Positions 43,926 to 52,979 of a DNA stretch of 64,000 nucleotides are shown here, one piece after another; positions within the stretch are counted from its first letter, which is position 1; each line of letters opens with the position of its first letter. The position numbers and the translations under genes were made by a program. This DNA is from Methylosinus sp. Ce-a6 (GTDB lineage Bacteria > Pseudomonadota > Alphaproteobacteria > Rhizobiales > Beijerinckiaceae): contig NZ_BGJX01000011.1 in the NCBI RefSeq assembly GCF_009811655.1, forward strand, positions 40,261-104,260. The letters are read 5' to 3'. Below the pieces are notes generated by a model that worked only from the letters and a program-made list of their open reading frames with translations, was not told where the DNA came from and ran no database searches.

Positions 43926-46374
43926 TGGCGAAGACCGCGAGCAGCGACGCCGGCGCGATGCGCGCGAGGCGGCGAATGGGCAGGAGCGCGGCCAAACCCG
44001 CGGTGACGAGCGCCAGCGCGAAGACTTCGAGCCATTGCGACGGAAACATATGAAAGGGCAAGCGCCAGCCGAAGGCGCGCACATTGACGACGGCGACGAG
44101 ATCATAAGCGAGCGCGAGGCCGAGCGGCACGGAAACGAGCGCCGTCGCCGCCGCGAAGAGGGTGACGCGCGCGAATTCGAACCAAGAGAGGCTGCGACGC
44201 GAGACGCCGGCGGCCCAGAGCGGCGCGAGCTGCGCCACGCGCGCGGCGGCGAGAGTCGTGAGGCTCGCGAAGAGCGCGATGGCCGAGACGACGAGCGTCA
44301 GCGCGTCCAGCGCGGCGGTGACGGCGAAGGTGCGCTCGAATATGGTCATCGATCGTTCCTTCAGCGCCGCCTGATCGATGATGCGCGCGATCCCCGCGCC
44401 GAATTGCGCCTGTAGCGCGAGCATGATGTCGGGCGCGTCCTCGGGCCGCGCGCGCAGCATGTAGTCGAGGCGGCGCGCATCCGGCCAGCGCGCCGACAGC
44501 GCCGCGCGATCGACGCGCGCCCCACCTTTGGCGGCGCCGTAATCGGGATAGATGCCGACGATCTCGAGCCGCCAATCGCCGCTCGGCGTCGGCAGATCGA
44601 GCGACGAGCCGAGCGAAAGCGCGAGGCGGCGCGCGAGCTGCTCGCTGACGAGCGCGCCGTCGCCGCGCGCGACGCGATCCCAAGCGTCGGCGCGCGACTC
44701 CAGAGGGAAATGCCCGCTGAACGTCTCGTGCGGCGGCGCGCCGATGACGTCGACAGGCCAGGACCGAAGCGTCGTCTTCACCTTGCAGAGCGGCAGGACG
44801 GCGGCGACGTCCTCGCGGGAGGCGAGCCATGTCTCGATGCGCCGCGCCTCTTTCTCGCTCGCGGCTTCGAAATAGATCTCGGCGACGAGGCGCTCGTCCA
44901 GCCATTGCGCGAAAGTGCGGCGGAAGCCCTCGACCATGGAGCCGACGCCGATATTGGTCGAGAGCGCGAGCAGCAGCGCCATCAGCGCCAGCGACAGGCC
45001 GGGGAGCTGCTGCAGCGCATCGGCGAAGAACCATTTGGCGAGCGGTCCGCGCGCGCGCGCCTCGCCGAGCCGCAGCAGAGCGGCGAGCGCCAGGGGCAAA
45101 GCGAGCGCCGCGCCGAGCAGCAGTGCCGCCATGGAGACGAAGCCCGCCTCGAGCCCGTCGCCGAAGAGAAGCGCCGCTGCGGCGGCCGCGAGCGCCAGCG
45201 CCGCGAGCGCCGCTTGGCGGGATAGCCAATGGCGTTGCGTCTCGCGCCAGGCGAAAGGCTGCGCAATGGCGAGCACGGGCAGGCGCAATGTCTTGACGAG
45301 GCTGCTCGCGGCGGCGACGGCGGCGCCGATGAGCGCCATGCCGATTCCGGACGCCCACCAGTTGGGCGCGAGGCCGAGACGGCCGTCGAGCTCGGCGCCA
45401 TAGAGGCCCTCGAGGCTCGCGGCCATGTCCGGCAGCAGGGCGGCGGCGACGAGATAGCCGCCGATCATTCCCGCCGCGCCCGCGAGAAGCGCGAGCAGCA
45501 CGAGCTCCGCGACGAGCGCGCAAGCGAGCGCGCGCAGCGACGCGCCGATCGCGCGCAGAGTGCGCATGATGGGCAGGCGCTGCTCGAAGGCGAGGCCGAA
45601 AGAGGCGTGCGCGATGAAGAGGCCGACGACATAGGCGAGAAGGCCGAAGGCGGTGAGATTGAGATGGAAACTGTCGGTGAGCCTGGCGAGCTCCGGCGCC
45701 TCGTCCGCTTCGACGCGGCGCAGAGCGTCGCCGGCGAGGCTTGCCAGCGGCGTCGCGTTCGCCGCCGGCTCCTCGGCGAGGAGGAGGCGCGACAAACGCC
45801 CCGGGCGATGCAGCAGGCGTTGCGCGACGCCTATGTCCACGACGATCACGCCCGGCGCGAGATTTTTTTCGATCGCGAGCGGCGGCAGCCTGTCCGCGTC
45901 GCCGAGCGTCGGCGCCGCGCCCTCGCCGAGGCCCAGAGCGCGCAAGGTCTGCGGCGCGACGAGCGCGCGGCCGGGCGGGCCGAGGAATTGCTCGAGGCTC
46001 TCGCCCTCCGGCAGCTCGTCGCGCGAATTTTTCGGCAGCGTCAGCGGCTCGACGCCGAGCAGGCGATAGGATTTGTCGCCGAGGCGGATCATTCCCTCGA
46101 GAAGCGGCGAGACCTTCCAGCCCGCGCGTCGCAGCGCGACGAACATCTCCTGCGAGAATGATCCGCCATTGGTCGCGACGAGGCCGGGCGCGGCGCCGAT
46201 TCCGAGCGCGTTGGCCGCGCGATCATAGCTGCGGCGCGCCTGATCGTTCAGCGCCGCGACGCCGCTCCAAAGAGCGGTGGCGACGGCGAGCCCGACGAAG
46301 AGCGCGGCGAGCTGGCCGGGGCGCCGGCGCCAATGGCTCGTGAGAGCGGCGAGAGCGTAGAGAAACTGCGTCAT
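43915..46374 (-). CDS. FtsX-family ABC transporter permease (LolCE/MacB-like)
   Basis: An 819-residue inner-membrane protein with about 10 hydrophobic segments: one near the N-terminus before a large periplasmic domain, a first FtsX core of three (about 240-390), two central helices, a second periplasmic region and a final FtsX triplet at the C-terminus. This duplicated plan fits predicted permeases of the AttFG type. Its ATG overlaps the stop of the ATPase gene by 4 bases, and the lipocalin-like gene overlaps its 3' end, so the three form one operon. Substrate is likely a lipid or lipoprotein, by analogy only. Confidence 0.88.
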   Translation of the reverse strand: MTQFLYALAALTSHWRRRPGQLAALFVGLAVATALWSGVAALNDQARRSYDRAANALGIGAAPGLVATNGGSFSQEMFVALRRAGWKVSPLLEGMIRLGDKSYRLLGVEPLTLPKNSRDELPEGESLEQFLGPPGRALVAPQTLRALGLGEGAAPTLGDADRLPPLAIEKNLAPGVIVVDIGVAQRLLHRPGRLSRLLLAEEPAANATPLASLAGDALRRVEADEAPELARLTDSFHLNLTAFGLLAYVVGLFIAHASFGLAFEQRLPIMRTLRAIGASLRALACALVAELVLLALLAGAAGMIGGYLVAAALLPDMAASLEGLYGAELDGRLGLAPNWWASGIGMALIGAAVAAASSLVKTLRLPVLAIAQPFAWRETQRHWLSRQAALAALALAAAAAALLFGDGLEAGFVSMAALLLGAALALPLALAALLRLGEARARGPLAKWFFADALQQLPGLSLALMALLLALSTNIGVGSMVEGFRRTFAQWLDERLVAEIYFEAASEKEARRIETWLASREDVAAVLPLCKVKTTLRSWPVDVIGAPPHETFSGHFPLESRADAWDRVARGDGALVSEQLARRLALSLGSSLDLPTPSGDWRLEIVGIYPDYGAAKGGARVDRAALSARWPDARRLDYMLRARPEDAPDIMLALQAQFGAGIARIIDQAALKERSMTIFERTFAVTAALDALTLVVSAIALFASLTTLAAARVAQLAPLWAAGVSRRSLSWFEFARVTLFAAATALVSVPLGLALAYDLVAVVNVRAFGWRLPFHMFPSQWLEVFALALVTAGLAALLPIRRLARIAPASLLAVFANER

Positions 46375-47087
46375 GGCGCGACGAGCCTTCCGGCGACGAG
46401 CCGCGCGCGGCGATCGAGCCTTCCGGCGAGCCGCGCGCTATGGGTGACCATCAGCACCGCCGCGCCCGCCGTCGCGGAGAGCTCGAGCAGAAGGTCGAGC
46501 ACGGCGTCGCCGGTCGCCTCGTCCAGATTGCCGGTCGGCTCGTCGGCGAGCAGCAGCCGCGGGCGCGGCGCCAGCGCCCGGCCGACCGCGACGCGCTGCT
46601 GCTGGCCGCCCGACAATTGCTCCGGATAGCGGTCGAGCAGATGTTCGAGGCCGAGGCGCTGCGCGAGCCTGTCGCTCCAAGCGGGGTCATGGCGCCCGAC
46701 GAGCCGCGCCTGCAGAGAGAGATTGTCGCCGACGGTGAGGCTCGGCACGAGATTGAACTGCTGGAACACGACGCCGAGCGTGCGACGGCGCAGCGCGGCG
46801 CGGCCCTCGTCATCGAGCGCCGTCGTCTCGCGGCCGTCGATGTGGATCGAGCCGTCGTCGGCGCTGTCGAGCCCGGCGACGAGATGCAGCAGCGTGCTCT
46901 TGCCGCTGCCCGATTCGCCCATCAGCGCGAGGCTCGTCCCGGCGTCGAGCGCGAGGTCGACGCCGCGCAGCACGGGCAGCGCCCCTTGCGGCCCGGGGTA
47001 GGATTTGGAAAGGCGCGAAACACGCAGCAGAGATTGCGCTCCCTCATTTCGGATCGAAGTGGAATTGGACTCCGCGCGGATGGCCAT
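46371..47087 (-). CDS. ABC transporter ATP-binding protein (LolD/MacB type)
   Basis: A 238-residue ATPase that powers the permease downstream. Walker A is GESGSGKST, the signature is QLSGGQQQRVAVGRAL, Walker B LLLADEPTGNLDE, and the H-loop VLMVTHS. Size and sequence fit the LolD/YbbA group. The only good start codon in frame is ATG 47087, which lies inside the 3' end of the tonB-like gene (44-base overlap); the frame itself is open further upstream to 47264. No clear Shine-Dalgarno is seen, so translational coupling to tonB is likely. Confidence 0.88.
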   Translation of the reverse strand: MAIRAESNSTSIRNEGAQSLLRVSRLSKSYPGPQGALPVLRGVDLALDAGTSLALMGESGSGKSTLLHLVAGLDSADDGSIHIDGRETTALDDEGRAALRRRTLGVVFQQFNLVPSLTVGDNLSLQARLVGRHDPAWSDRLAQRLGLEHLLDRYPEQLSGGQQQRVAVGRALAPRPRLLLADEPTGNLDEATGDAVLDLLLELSATAGAAVLMVTHSARLAGRLDRRARLVAGRLVAP

Positions 47088-48045
47088 AGGGCGGCGCGGG
47101 AAAAGGCGCGGCGTGGCGCACGGCGGCGAGCGCGGCGCTGTCGAGCTCCGGAAAACCGCTCGAGCGATAGACCGCCTGATGGGTGAGATGTCCCGATTCG
47201 TCGATGTAGAACACGACGACGCCGTGATTGGGCGTCGTCTTGTTGCGCAGAGACGGCGGCACATGCATATGCCGCATGATGAGCCCGAACAGAATGGAAA
47301 GATAGGTGGTCTTCGCCGTGCCGCCGCTGACCGGAGCGGGCTTGGAGGAGCCGCCGAGCTTGAAATCCGGCAGCGGCGCGAGCGAGGCGAGCTGATCGGC
47401 GACGGATTTGGGCTTGGGCTCGGGCGAGGCCTTTATGTCGAGCTCTCCCCGCAGCGCGTCGAGCCGCGCCTCCTTCTGCTCTTCCGCATGTTCGACGATT
47501 TCGGCGTCGGGCTTGTCTTCGTCGGCTTTCGGCGTCGCGGGGCTCGGCGCGGCCTTGGCGGCCTGCTGCATCTGCGGATCGGCGGACTTCTCCGGCGAGG
47601 GCTTGGCGGCGCGCTGCTCATTGGGCGCATCACGGCGCTGCGCCTTCGTCTCCTGATCCGGCGCGTCGCGCTCGACCGTCTCCTGATTCGACGCGCGCGG
47701 CGCGTCGAAGGCCGGCTTGTCGTCATCGACGAATTTCCGCGGCGGCGGGGGCTCCTGCTTCTGCTTTTCTTCGGGCTCGGGCTGGGGCTCGGGCTGCTCG
47801 GGCTCGGGTCGAGGCTGCTCCTCGGGCGGCCGCGGCTGCGGCGCCTCGGCGACCACCTCCAGCGGAATCTCCTGCTCCTGCGGCGAATTTTCGTTCGTCG
47901 GCAGCAATTGCTCGAGCAGGAAAGCCGCCACGATGAGGATATGCGCCAGAACCGACAGGATAATGGGCGCGAGCGGGCGCTTCGCGGACGCCTCGTTTTC
48001 GGGCGGCGCTATCGCACGTTCGGCCGGGTCCGCTCTGAAGCTCAT
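47044..48045 (-). CDS. TonB family protein
   Basis: A protein of about 333 residues with one N-terminal membrane anchor (about 25-45), a long Pro/Glu/Gln-rich periplasmic spacer (about 60-190) and a C-terminal TonB domain (SLRNKTTPNHGVVVFYIDES ... AAVRHAAPFPAPP). TonB proteins couple inner-membrane proton force to outer-membrane receptors. No exbB, exbD or receptor gene is nearby. The ABC ATPase gene starts inside its 3' end, which ties it to the AttEFGH-like operon. Start may be ATG 48045 or 48072. Confidence 0.85.
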   Translation of the reverse strand: MSFRADPAERAIAPPENEASAKRPLAPIILSVLAHILIVAAFLLEQLLPTNENSPQEQEIPLEVVAEAPQPRPPEEQPRPEPEQPEPQPEPEEKQKQEPPPPRKFVDDDKPAFDAPRASNQETVERDAPDQETKAQRRDAPNEQRAAKPSPEKSADPQMQQAAKAAPSPATPKADEDKPDAEIVEHAEEQKEARLDALRGELDIKASPEPKPKSVADQLASLAPLPDFKLGGSSKPAPVSGGTAKTTYLSILFGLIMRHMHVPPSLRNKTTPNHGVVVFYIDESGHLTHQAVYRSSGFPELDSAALAAVRHAAPFPAPPYGHPRGVQFHFDPK

Positions 48046-48334
48046 GTCACAGGCGACATTCGAACGCCGCATTGCGGAAAATCGACGGCGAGCGTCCTGC
48101 GTCCGATCCGCCCGGATGGAAGCGCGGCCCGCCCTCCGGTCCGCGAGACATGCCGGCGACGCCGGGCGCGACGATGGAGAAGATGCGCGTCATCGAGCCG
48201 ACGATCCGAAGGAGACGAGGAGCATTCACACGAAACCGGCCGCAGGTTCAACCCCCCGTTCGAGCGCATTCGGCCGGCCGACCACGGGCGATTCGTTGCG
48301 CCGCAGCAAGGATAGGCCGCTCGCCGGCGCGCGG

Positions 48335-48835
48335 TCATCTCGGGAGCTTTCCCGACGCGGCCGCGCCGAAGCGGCGCGCGACCCTCTCGTCGGCTCCCGG
48401 GCCCGGCTCGATCCGCACCTCCTCCGGCGCGAGCGGCTTGCCCTTTGCGCCCGTCACCCGGATTGCGGCGATCTCCTCGCCGGTCTCCGGATCGAAGAGG
48501 CGAAGCGGCGCGCCCGCCGGCGCGGCCCAGCGGTCGCCCCATTGCATCAGCGCGACCAGAACGGGGAAGAGGTCGCGGCCTTTCTCGGTCAGGCGATAGT
48601 CGCGCGGATTGCCGCGTCCGGAAATCTCGACGCGCTCCATCACCCCGCAGGCCACGAGCTTGGCCAGACGCTCGCTCAACACATTTTTGGCGACGCCGAG
48701 ATTGCGCTCGAACTCGCCGAAGCGGCGCGCGCCGAAAAAGGCCTCGCGGATGATCAGCAGCGTCCACCATTCGCCGACGATCTCGAGCGCGCGCGCCACG
48801 GAACAGGTTTGGGAGGGGAACTGGCCGTTTCTCAT
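48335..48835 (-). CDS. HxlR-family winged-helix transcriptional regulator
   Basis: A 166-residue regulator: CSVARALEIVGEWWTLLIIREAFFG followed by FGEFERNLGVAKNVLSERLAKL and RGNPRDYRLTEKGRDLFPVL is the HxlR pattern of recognition helix and wing. A C-terminal extension of about 60 residues follows the HTH. I start at ATG 48835; the open frame extends to 49027 but that part is the translation of a palindromic repeat (family E). It is divergent from the thioesterase gene, its likely target. Upstream bases 48046-48334 hold no supported gene. Confidence 0.88.
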   Translation of the reverse strand: MRNGQFPSQTCSVARALEIVGEWWTLLIIREAFFGARRFGEFERNLGVAKNVLSERLAKLVACGVMERVEISGRGNPRDYRLTEKGRDLFPVLVALMQWGDRWAAPAGAPLRLFDPETGEEIAAIRVTGAKGKPLAPEEVRIEPGPGADERVARRFGAAASGKLPR

Positions 48836-48892
48836 CGCGCTCGCCGAGTTGGTCAGGGCTTCGAATCCAGGTTGACAACTCCTATACAGCCG

Positions 48893-49032
48893 CGTCATGC
48901 CCGCGCTTGTCGCGGGCATCCACGCCGAGACATTGCGATACGCGGGGAGAAGAGGCGGCGTTGTTCCGCTCATGTTCTCAGCTTTCCGAGTCGTCGCGGC
49001 GTGGATGGCCGCGACAAGCGCGGGCATGACGC
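48893..49032. repeat. Repeat family E, copy 1
   Basis: GCGTCATGCCCGCGCTTGTC and its mirror GACAAGCGCGGGCATGACGC bound a 140-bp element whose inner arms pair as GCGGGCATCCACGCC and GGCGTGGATGGCCGC. It separates the HxlR gene from the thioesterase gene. Confidence 0.85.
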
Positions 49033-49079
49033 TGGAAACATGTCTGCTCGTTAACCTGAATTCGGAGCCCTCCCGAATT

Positions 49080-49106
49080 TATTTGGTCTCTTGACGAAAC
49101 CAAATA
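49080..49106. promoter_or_regulatory. Candidate operator for the HxlR regulator
   Basis: TATTTGGT (49080-49087) and ACCAAATA (49099-49106) form a perfect 8-bp inverted repeat with an 11-base spacer, 38 bases before the thioesterase ATG. An adjacent TTGACG could be a -35 box. The AT-rich dyad in GC-rich DNA suits a dimeric regulator such as the neighbouring HxlR protein. Confidence 0.45.
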
Positions 49107-49144
49107 TATGACGCAGTTTCGTCGCGCCAGAGGGGAGCGGACTC

Positions 49145-49663
49145 ATGTCCGACGAAACAGAGACCTATGCCGCAGGCGTCTTGCCGCTCGAGCGGCTGCG
49201 CCAGGTGAGCGGATTGGAAGTCGTCAGAGCCATGGGCGAGGGCGCGCTGCCGGTCCCGCCGTTGATGCTCTACTTCGGCTTCCGTCCGATCGAGCTCGAG
49301 AGCGGCCGCGTCGTCTTCACGGCGACGCCGGACGAGCGACATTACAATCCGCTCGGAACCGTGCATGGCGGCTATGTCGCCGCTCTGCTCGATTCGGCGA
49401 TGAGCTGCGCCGTGCATACGACGCTGCCGCCGGGACAGCTCTACACGACGCTCGAGTTCAAGGTGAATTTCACCCGCGCGATCTTTGCTTCCGCCGAGCC
49501 GATCTGCGCCGAGGGAAAAGTGCTGCATCAAGGCCGCAGCGTCGCGACGGCGGAAGCGCGGCTCTTCGACGCGCGCCAGCGGCTGCTCGCTCATGCGACG
49601 ACGACCTGCATGATTTTCTCCGCCTCCCGCGCGCCGGACGCTTCGCCATTCTCCGCCTCCTGA
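49145..49663 (+). CDS. PaaI-family hot-dog thioesterase
   Basis: A 172-residue protein with the 4HBT/PaaI signature GTVHGGYVAALLDSAMSCAV, in which the HGG and the following Asp form the active site, and a C-terminal strand set (LHQGRSVATAEARLFD). It should hydrolyse an acyl- or aryl-CoA thioester; the substrate is not predictable. It lies divergently to the HxlR regulator gene, so it may be induced by the effector of that regulator. Length is normal for the family. Confidence 0.88.
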   Translation: MSDETETYAAGVLPLERLRQVSGLEVVRAMGEGALPVPPLMLYFGFRPIELESGRVVFTATPDERHYNPLGTVHGGYVAALLDSAMSCAVHTTLPPGQLYTTLEFKVNFTRAIFASAEPICAEGKVLHQGRSVATAEARLFDARQRLLAHATTTCMIFSASRAPDASPFSAS

Positions 49664-49726
49664 AAGCGAGCAGGAATCGCTCTTCGACCCTGCGCGCCGC
49701 CGGCCCGGCGCTGACTCGGCCGCGCG

Positions 49727-50536
49727 TCAGCCGAATGTCACGCGCGTGATCGCCGGCATGCGCTCGCGCCAGAAAGCGAAGCGCGAGAGCCATCCGAATA
49801 AGAGTCCGCGCCAGCCGCGATAGAAGCGGTAATCGAAGGACTCGACCGTCTCGGTCGCCGCCCAGCTTCGCAATGTGGGCTCGATCTCGCTGCGGTCGAT
49901 TCCCCAGGGCATGGGCGGGATGGTGAAATTCGGCGTGAGCCTGCGGCCTTTCAGCGTCGCTTTCGAGAGCCAGCGCGGAACATGGTCGAACAGCAGCCGC
50001 GCCTTCGGAAAGCGCTGCGCCATGTCGCGCAGGAGCGATGCGGTTTCCTCGGGCGGAAGATACATGAACAGCCCCTGCGCCGTGATGAAGACGGCGCGCC
50101 CCGGCGGGACTTCGTCGAACCAGCGGCGGTCGAGCGCGCTCAGCGCCACATGGCGATGGCGCTCGTCGGGCTCTATGAAGCGCTCGCGTATGGCGATCGA
50201 CTCCGGCAGATCCACGGTGATCCACAGCGCCTCCCCGGAATCGGCGATGCGGAACCTGTGCGTTTCCAACCCTTCGCCGAGATTGACGATCACGCCGTCC
50301 GGATGCGCATTCAAGAATGCGCGCAGCTCATTGTCGAAGACGACGGCGCGACTGGCGTGCGAGGGCCGCGCTTCGCCGAAACTGGCTTCATAGTCGTAAT
50401 CGAGCGCGCGATAGATTTCGACGAGCTTCGGATCATGCAGCAGGCCGTCCTCGCGCAACGCCTCGCCGGCGCGATTGTGCAGCGTCCACAACATGGTCTC
50501 CGGCACGCCGGTGAGATTGGGCGCGATCTTGTCCAT
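49727..50536 (-). CDS. LCM/Ppm1-type class I methyltransferase
   Basis: A 269-residue SAM-dependent methyltransferase of the leucine carboxyl methyltransferase (Ppm1/Tcmp) group: N-terminal helices, then VIVNLGEGLETHRFRI as motif I region, the VDLPE acidic loop and the VFITAQGLFMYLPPEE segment. The methyl acceptor is unknown; in bacteria these act on small molecules such as polyketides. ATG 50536 has a strong AGGAGG. It follows purD by 29 bases on the same strand and is likely cotranscribed, though no functional link is obvious. Confidence 0.82.
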   Translation of the reverse strand: MDKIAPNLTGVPETMLWTLHNRAGEALREDGLLHDPKLVEIYRALDYDYEASFGEARPSHASRAVVFDNELRAFLNAHPDGVIVNLGEGLETHRFRIADSGEALWITVDLPESIAIRERFIEPDERHRHVALSALDRRWFDEVPPGRAVFITAQGLFMYLPPEETASLLRDMAQRFPKARLLFDHVPRWLSKATLKGRRLTPNFTIPPMPWGIDRSEIEPTLRSWAATETVESFDYRFYRGWRGLLFGWLSRFAFWRERMPAITRVTFG

Positions 50537-50565
50537 GCGGCCTCCTCATGAAATACGCGCTCGCG

Positions 50566-51840
50566 CTACGCTTCGCGCTCGATCGCGCGCCAGCCGATAT
50601 CACGGCGACAAAAGCCTTCTGGCCAGTCGATCGCGTCGACGCCCCGATAGGCGAGCGCCTGCGCCTCGCGAACCGAATCGCCGAGCGCGGTGACGTTGAG
50701 CACGCGCCCGCCGGCGGCGAGGAGCTTGTCGCCCTCCCGCCGCGTGCCGGCGTGGGTGACGGTGACGCCCGCGATCTCGCCGGCCCGCGCGAGGCCGTTT
50801 ATTTCCGCGCCGGTCAGCGGCGTTCCCGGATAGCCCTGCGCCGCCAGCACGACGGTGAGCGCGGCCTTCGGCGAGAATCGGATCGCCCGCTCGGGCAGCG
50901 CGCCCGTCGCGCAGGCGAACATGAGCTCGAGCAGATCGTCCTCGAGGCGCGGCAGCATGACCTGCGTCTCCGGATCGCCGAAGCGCACATTGAATTCGAT
51001 GAGCTGCGGCCCTCGGCTGGTCAGCATCAGCCCGACGAAGAGCACGCCCTGGAACGGCGCGCCCATCTCGCGCATGGCGCGCAGCGTCGGCGCGACGATC
51101 TCCCTCATCACGCGCGCCTCTGTCTCGGGCGTGAAGCAGGGCGCCGGCGAATAGGCGCCCATTCCGCCGGTGTTCGGCCCCGTGTCGCCGTCGCCGGCGC
51201 GCTTATGGTCCTGCGCCGAGGCGAAGGGCAGCGCGCGCGTCCCGTCGCAGAGCACGAAGAAGGAGGCTTCTTCGCCCTCGAGCTTTTCCTCGATGACCAC
51301 TTCCGCGCCCGATTTGCCGAAGGCGCCGGAGAACATGGCCCTGACCGCCGTCTCGGCCTCCGCGAGCGTCTCGGCGACGACGACGCCCTTGCCGGCCGCG
51401 AGGCCGTCGGCCTTCACCACGATCGGCGCGCCCTTCTCGCGCAGATAGGCGAGCGCCTTCGTCTCGTCGTCGAAGCGCTCGTAATCGGCGGTCGGAATGG
51501 CGTTCGCCCGGCAGAGATCCTTGACGAATCCTTTCGAGCCTTCGAGCCGCGCAGCGGCCTTGGACGGGCCGAACACCGCGACGCCTCGCGCGCGCAGAGA
51601 ATCGGCGAGCCCTTCGACGAGCGGCTGCTCCGGCCCGACGACGACGAGCTCTATGTTCTTTTCCGCGCAGAAGCGCGCGATGGCGTCATGATCCGCAGCG
51701 TCGAGACGAACGAGCTCCGCGACCTCGGCCATTCCGGGATTGCCAGGAGCGGCGTAGAGACGCGAAAGGCGCGCGCTTTTCGTGAGAGTCCGGGCGATCG
51801 CATGTTCGCGACCGCCCGAGCCGATGAGGAGAACATTCAT
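50566..51840 (-). CDS. purD: Phosphoribosylamine-glycine ligase PurD
   Basis: A 424-residue ATP-grasp enzyme for the second step of purine synthesis, joining glycine to 5-phosphoribosylamine. It begins [19 protein letters not shown], contains the ATP-grasp core [18 protein letters not shown] and the [10 protein letters not shown] segment, and ends with the small C-terminal domain ([12 protein letters not shown]). Length matches E. coli PurD (429). The 335 bases upstream (51841-52175) before the next plus-strand gene contain nothing I can support. Confidence 0.95.
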   Translation of the reverse strand: MNVLLIGSGGREHAIARTLTKSARLSRLYAAPGNPGMAEVAELVRLDAADHDAIARFCAEKNIELVVVGPEQPLVEGLADSLRARGVAVFGPSKAAARLEGSKGFVKDLCRANAIPTADYERFDDETKALAYLREKGAPIVVKADGLAAGKGVVVAETLAEAETAVRAMFSGAFGKSGAEVVIEEKLEGEEASFFVLCDGTRALPFASAQDHKRAGDGDTGPNTGGMGAYSPAPCFTPETEARVMREIVAPTLRAMREMGAPFQGVLFVGLMLTSRGPQLIEFNVRFGDPETQVMLPRLEDDLLELMFACATGALPERAIRFSPKAALTVVLAAQGYPGTPLTGAEINGLARAGEIAGVTVTHAGTRREGDKLLAAGGRVLNVTALGDSVREAQALAYRGVDAIDWPEGFCRRDIGWRAIEREA

Positions 51841-52175
51841 CCTGTTTTCCGGATAAGCGACGTCTGGCCCTTCATTAGGGCTTCGCGCCTCCAGACGGAA
51901 GAGGGCGGCTCGCCGACGCCTATGCAGCGCCCGGCGATTCGTCGCAAAGACGCGCGCGTCGCGCTGCGTTTTCTGTTCACGAGACTCGCCCGAAGCAGCG
52001 GCGCCGGCGCGCTGCGGCCCGACGGCTTGAAATTCCCGCGGACCTGCGCTTCACGGCCACGTTTTCGCCGTTCATTTACGTTTTCTGGTTTTCATCGGCG
52101 CGCGCGGCGCGCGCAAAGGAGCGACGCGGGAGACGGGGCCGTTCCGGGCGACGTCCCAGGGTCATGGAGAGAGTC

Positions 52176-52505
52176 ATGAAGGAGATTTCGGCACGGAAAA
52201 TCGCGGGCGTCCTCGTCGCGCTCGGCCTCGGCGTCGCGCCCATCGTGACGGCCGCGCCGGCCGCCGCGGGCGATCCGGGAGCGGCGATCGCGGCGGGCAT
52301 CGGCGGCTTCGCGCTCGGCGCGCTCGCCGGCAGCGCGGCGCATCCGGTTCCGCCTCCGCCGCCGCCCTATTATGGCGCGCCCGCCTATTATCCGGCGCCG
52401 GTCTATGAGGCGCCGCCGCCTTATCGCTGCTGGCGCGAGCGTCGCCCGGTGTTCGACGAATTCGGCGTCGTGATCGGCTATCGCCCCACCCGCGTCTGCC
52501 AGTAA
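52176..52505 (+). CDS. Small secreted Pro/Tyr-rich protein with glycine zipper
   Basis: A 109-residue exported protein: signal peptide (1-31, ending AAPAAAG), a glycine-zipper-like stretch GAAIAAGIGGFALGALAG, a Pro/Tyr linker and a C-terminal motif YRCWRERRPVFDEFGVVIGY ending RTRVCQ-like with two Cys that may pair. This plan is common in Hyphomicrobiales outer-envelope proteins of unknown role. ATG 52176 has GGAGAG upstream; ATG 52164 is a possible earlier start. Not recognisable beyond this. Confidence 0.72.
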   Translation: MKEISARKIAGVLVALGLGVAPIVTAAPAAAGDPGAAIAAGIGGFALGALAGSAAHPVPPPPPPYYGAPAYYPAPVYEAPPPYRCWRERRPVFDEFGVVIGYRPTRVCQ

Positions 52506-52659
52506 GGCGCGCGGAGCGCGAAGCTCCGGCTCGCCTTTGCGATTCCATGGCTCCTGCAACCTTCGACGTCGTCGCCGCGTTACAGCCCATGAGAGGCGCG
52601 GCCGACGCCGAGGCGAGAGTTCTTCGCTCCCGTCGGCCCCTCGCCGGGAGCGTCGAATC

Positions 52660-52971
52660 ATGGTCGCATCGAGCCACCCCTCCACGACCCTTTCGAGAAT
52701 TGTCGTCGGCGTGACCCTCGCCGCCGGTTTTGGCGCGGCTATTGCCGCCACGCCGTCGTTCGGCGCGCGCTCCGAGGCTCCCGCTTTTCCCATGGAGCGC
52801 GCCGGCTTCGGCGACAGCGCGACGGCGCTGCGCCCCTTCGGCTCCGGGCCGGCCATTCTGGTCGGCCGCGCCTATGGCCCCGATGACGAGGATTGCGTGC
52901 TCGCGGTCACGCGCGTCGAGGGCGCCGACGGCCAGTTCAGCGTCGCCCGCGGAATCGCCTGCCCGCAGTGA
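52660..52971 (+). CDS. Small secreted protein, unknown
   Basis: A 103-residue exported protein with a signal peptide (about 1-30, GVTLAAGFGAAIAATPSF) and a short mature domain containing AYGPDDEDCVLAVTRVEGAD and a terminal IACPQ; two Cys could form a disulfide. I do not recognise a family. The frame extends to a TTG at 52537, but that stretch is Arg-rich and looks non-coding. It ends 8 bases before the convergent O-antigen-ligase-like gene. Confidence 0.6.
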   Translation: MVASSHPSTTLSRIVVGVTLAAGFGAAIAATPSFGARSEAPAFPMERAGFGDSATALRPFGSGPAILVGRAYGPDDEDCVLAVTRVEGADGQFSVARGIACPQ

Positions 52972-52979
52972 GCGCGCCC

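Noticed and set aside
48047..48229. 60-codon minus-strand frame between HxlR and TonB genes
   Set aside because: No ribosome site, no recognisable sequence and atypical composition; could be chance.
48857..48868. GGCTTCGAATCC resembling a tRNA T-arm
   Set aside because: No acceptor or anticodon arm pairs around it; it lies just upstream of the HxlR gene.
48836..49027. N-terminal extension of the HxlR protein
   Set aside because: It is the translation of a family E repeat and lacks a ribosome site; HxlR homology starts at 48835.
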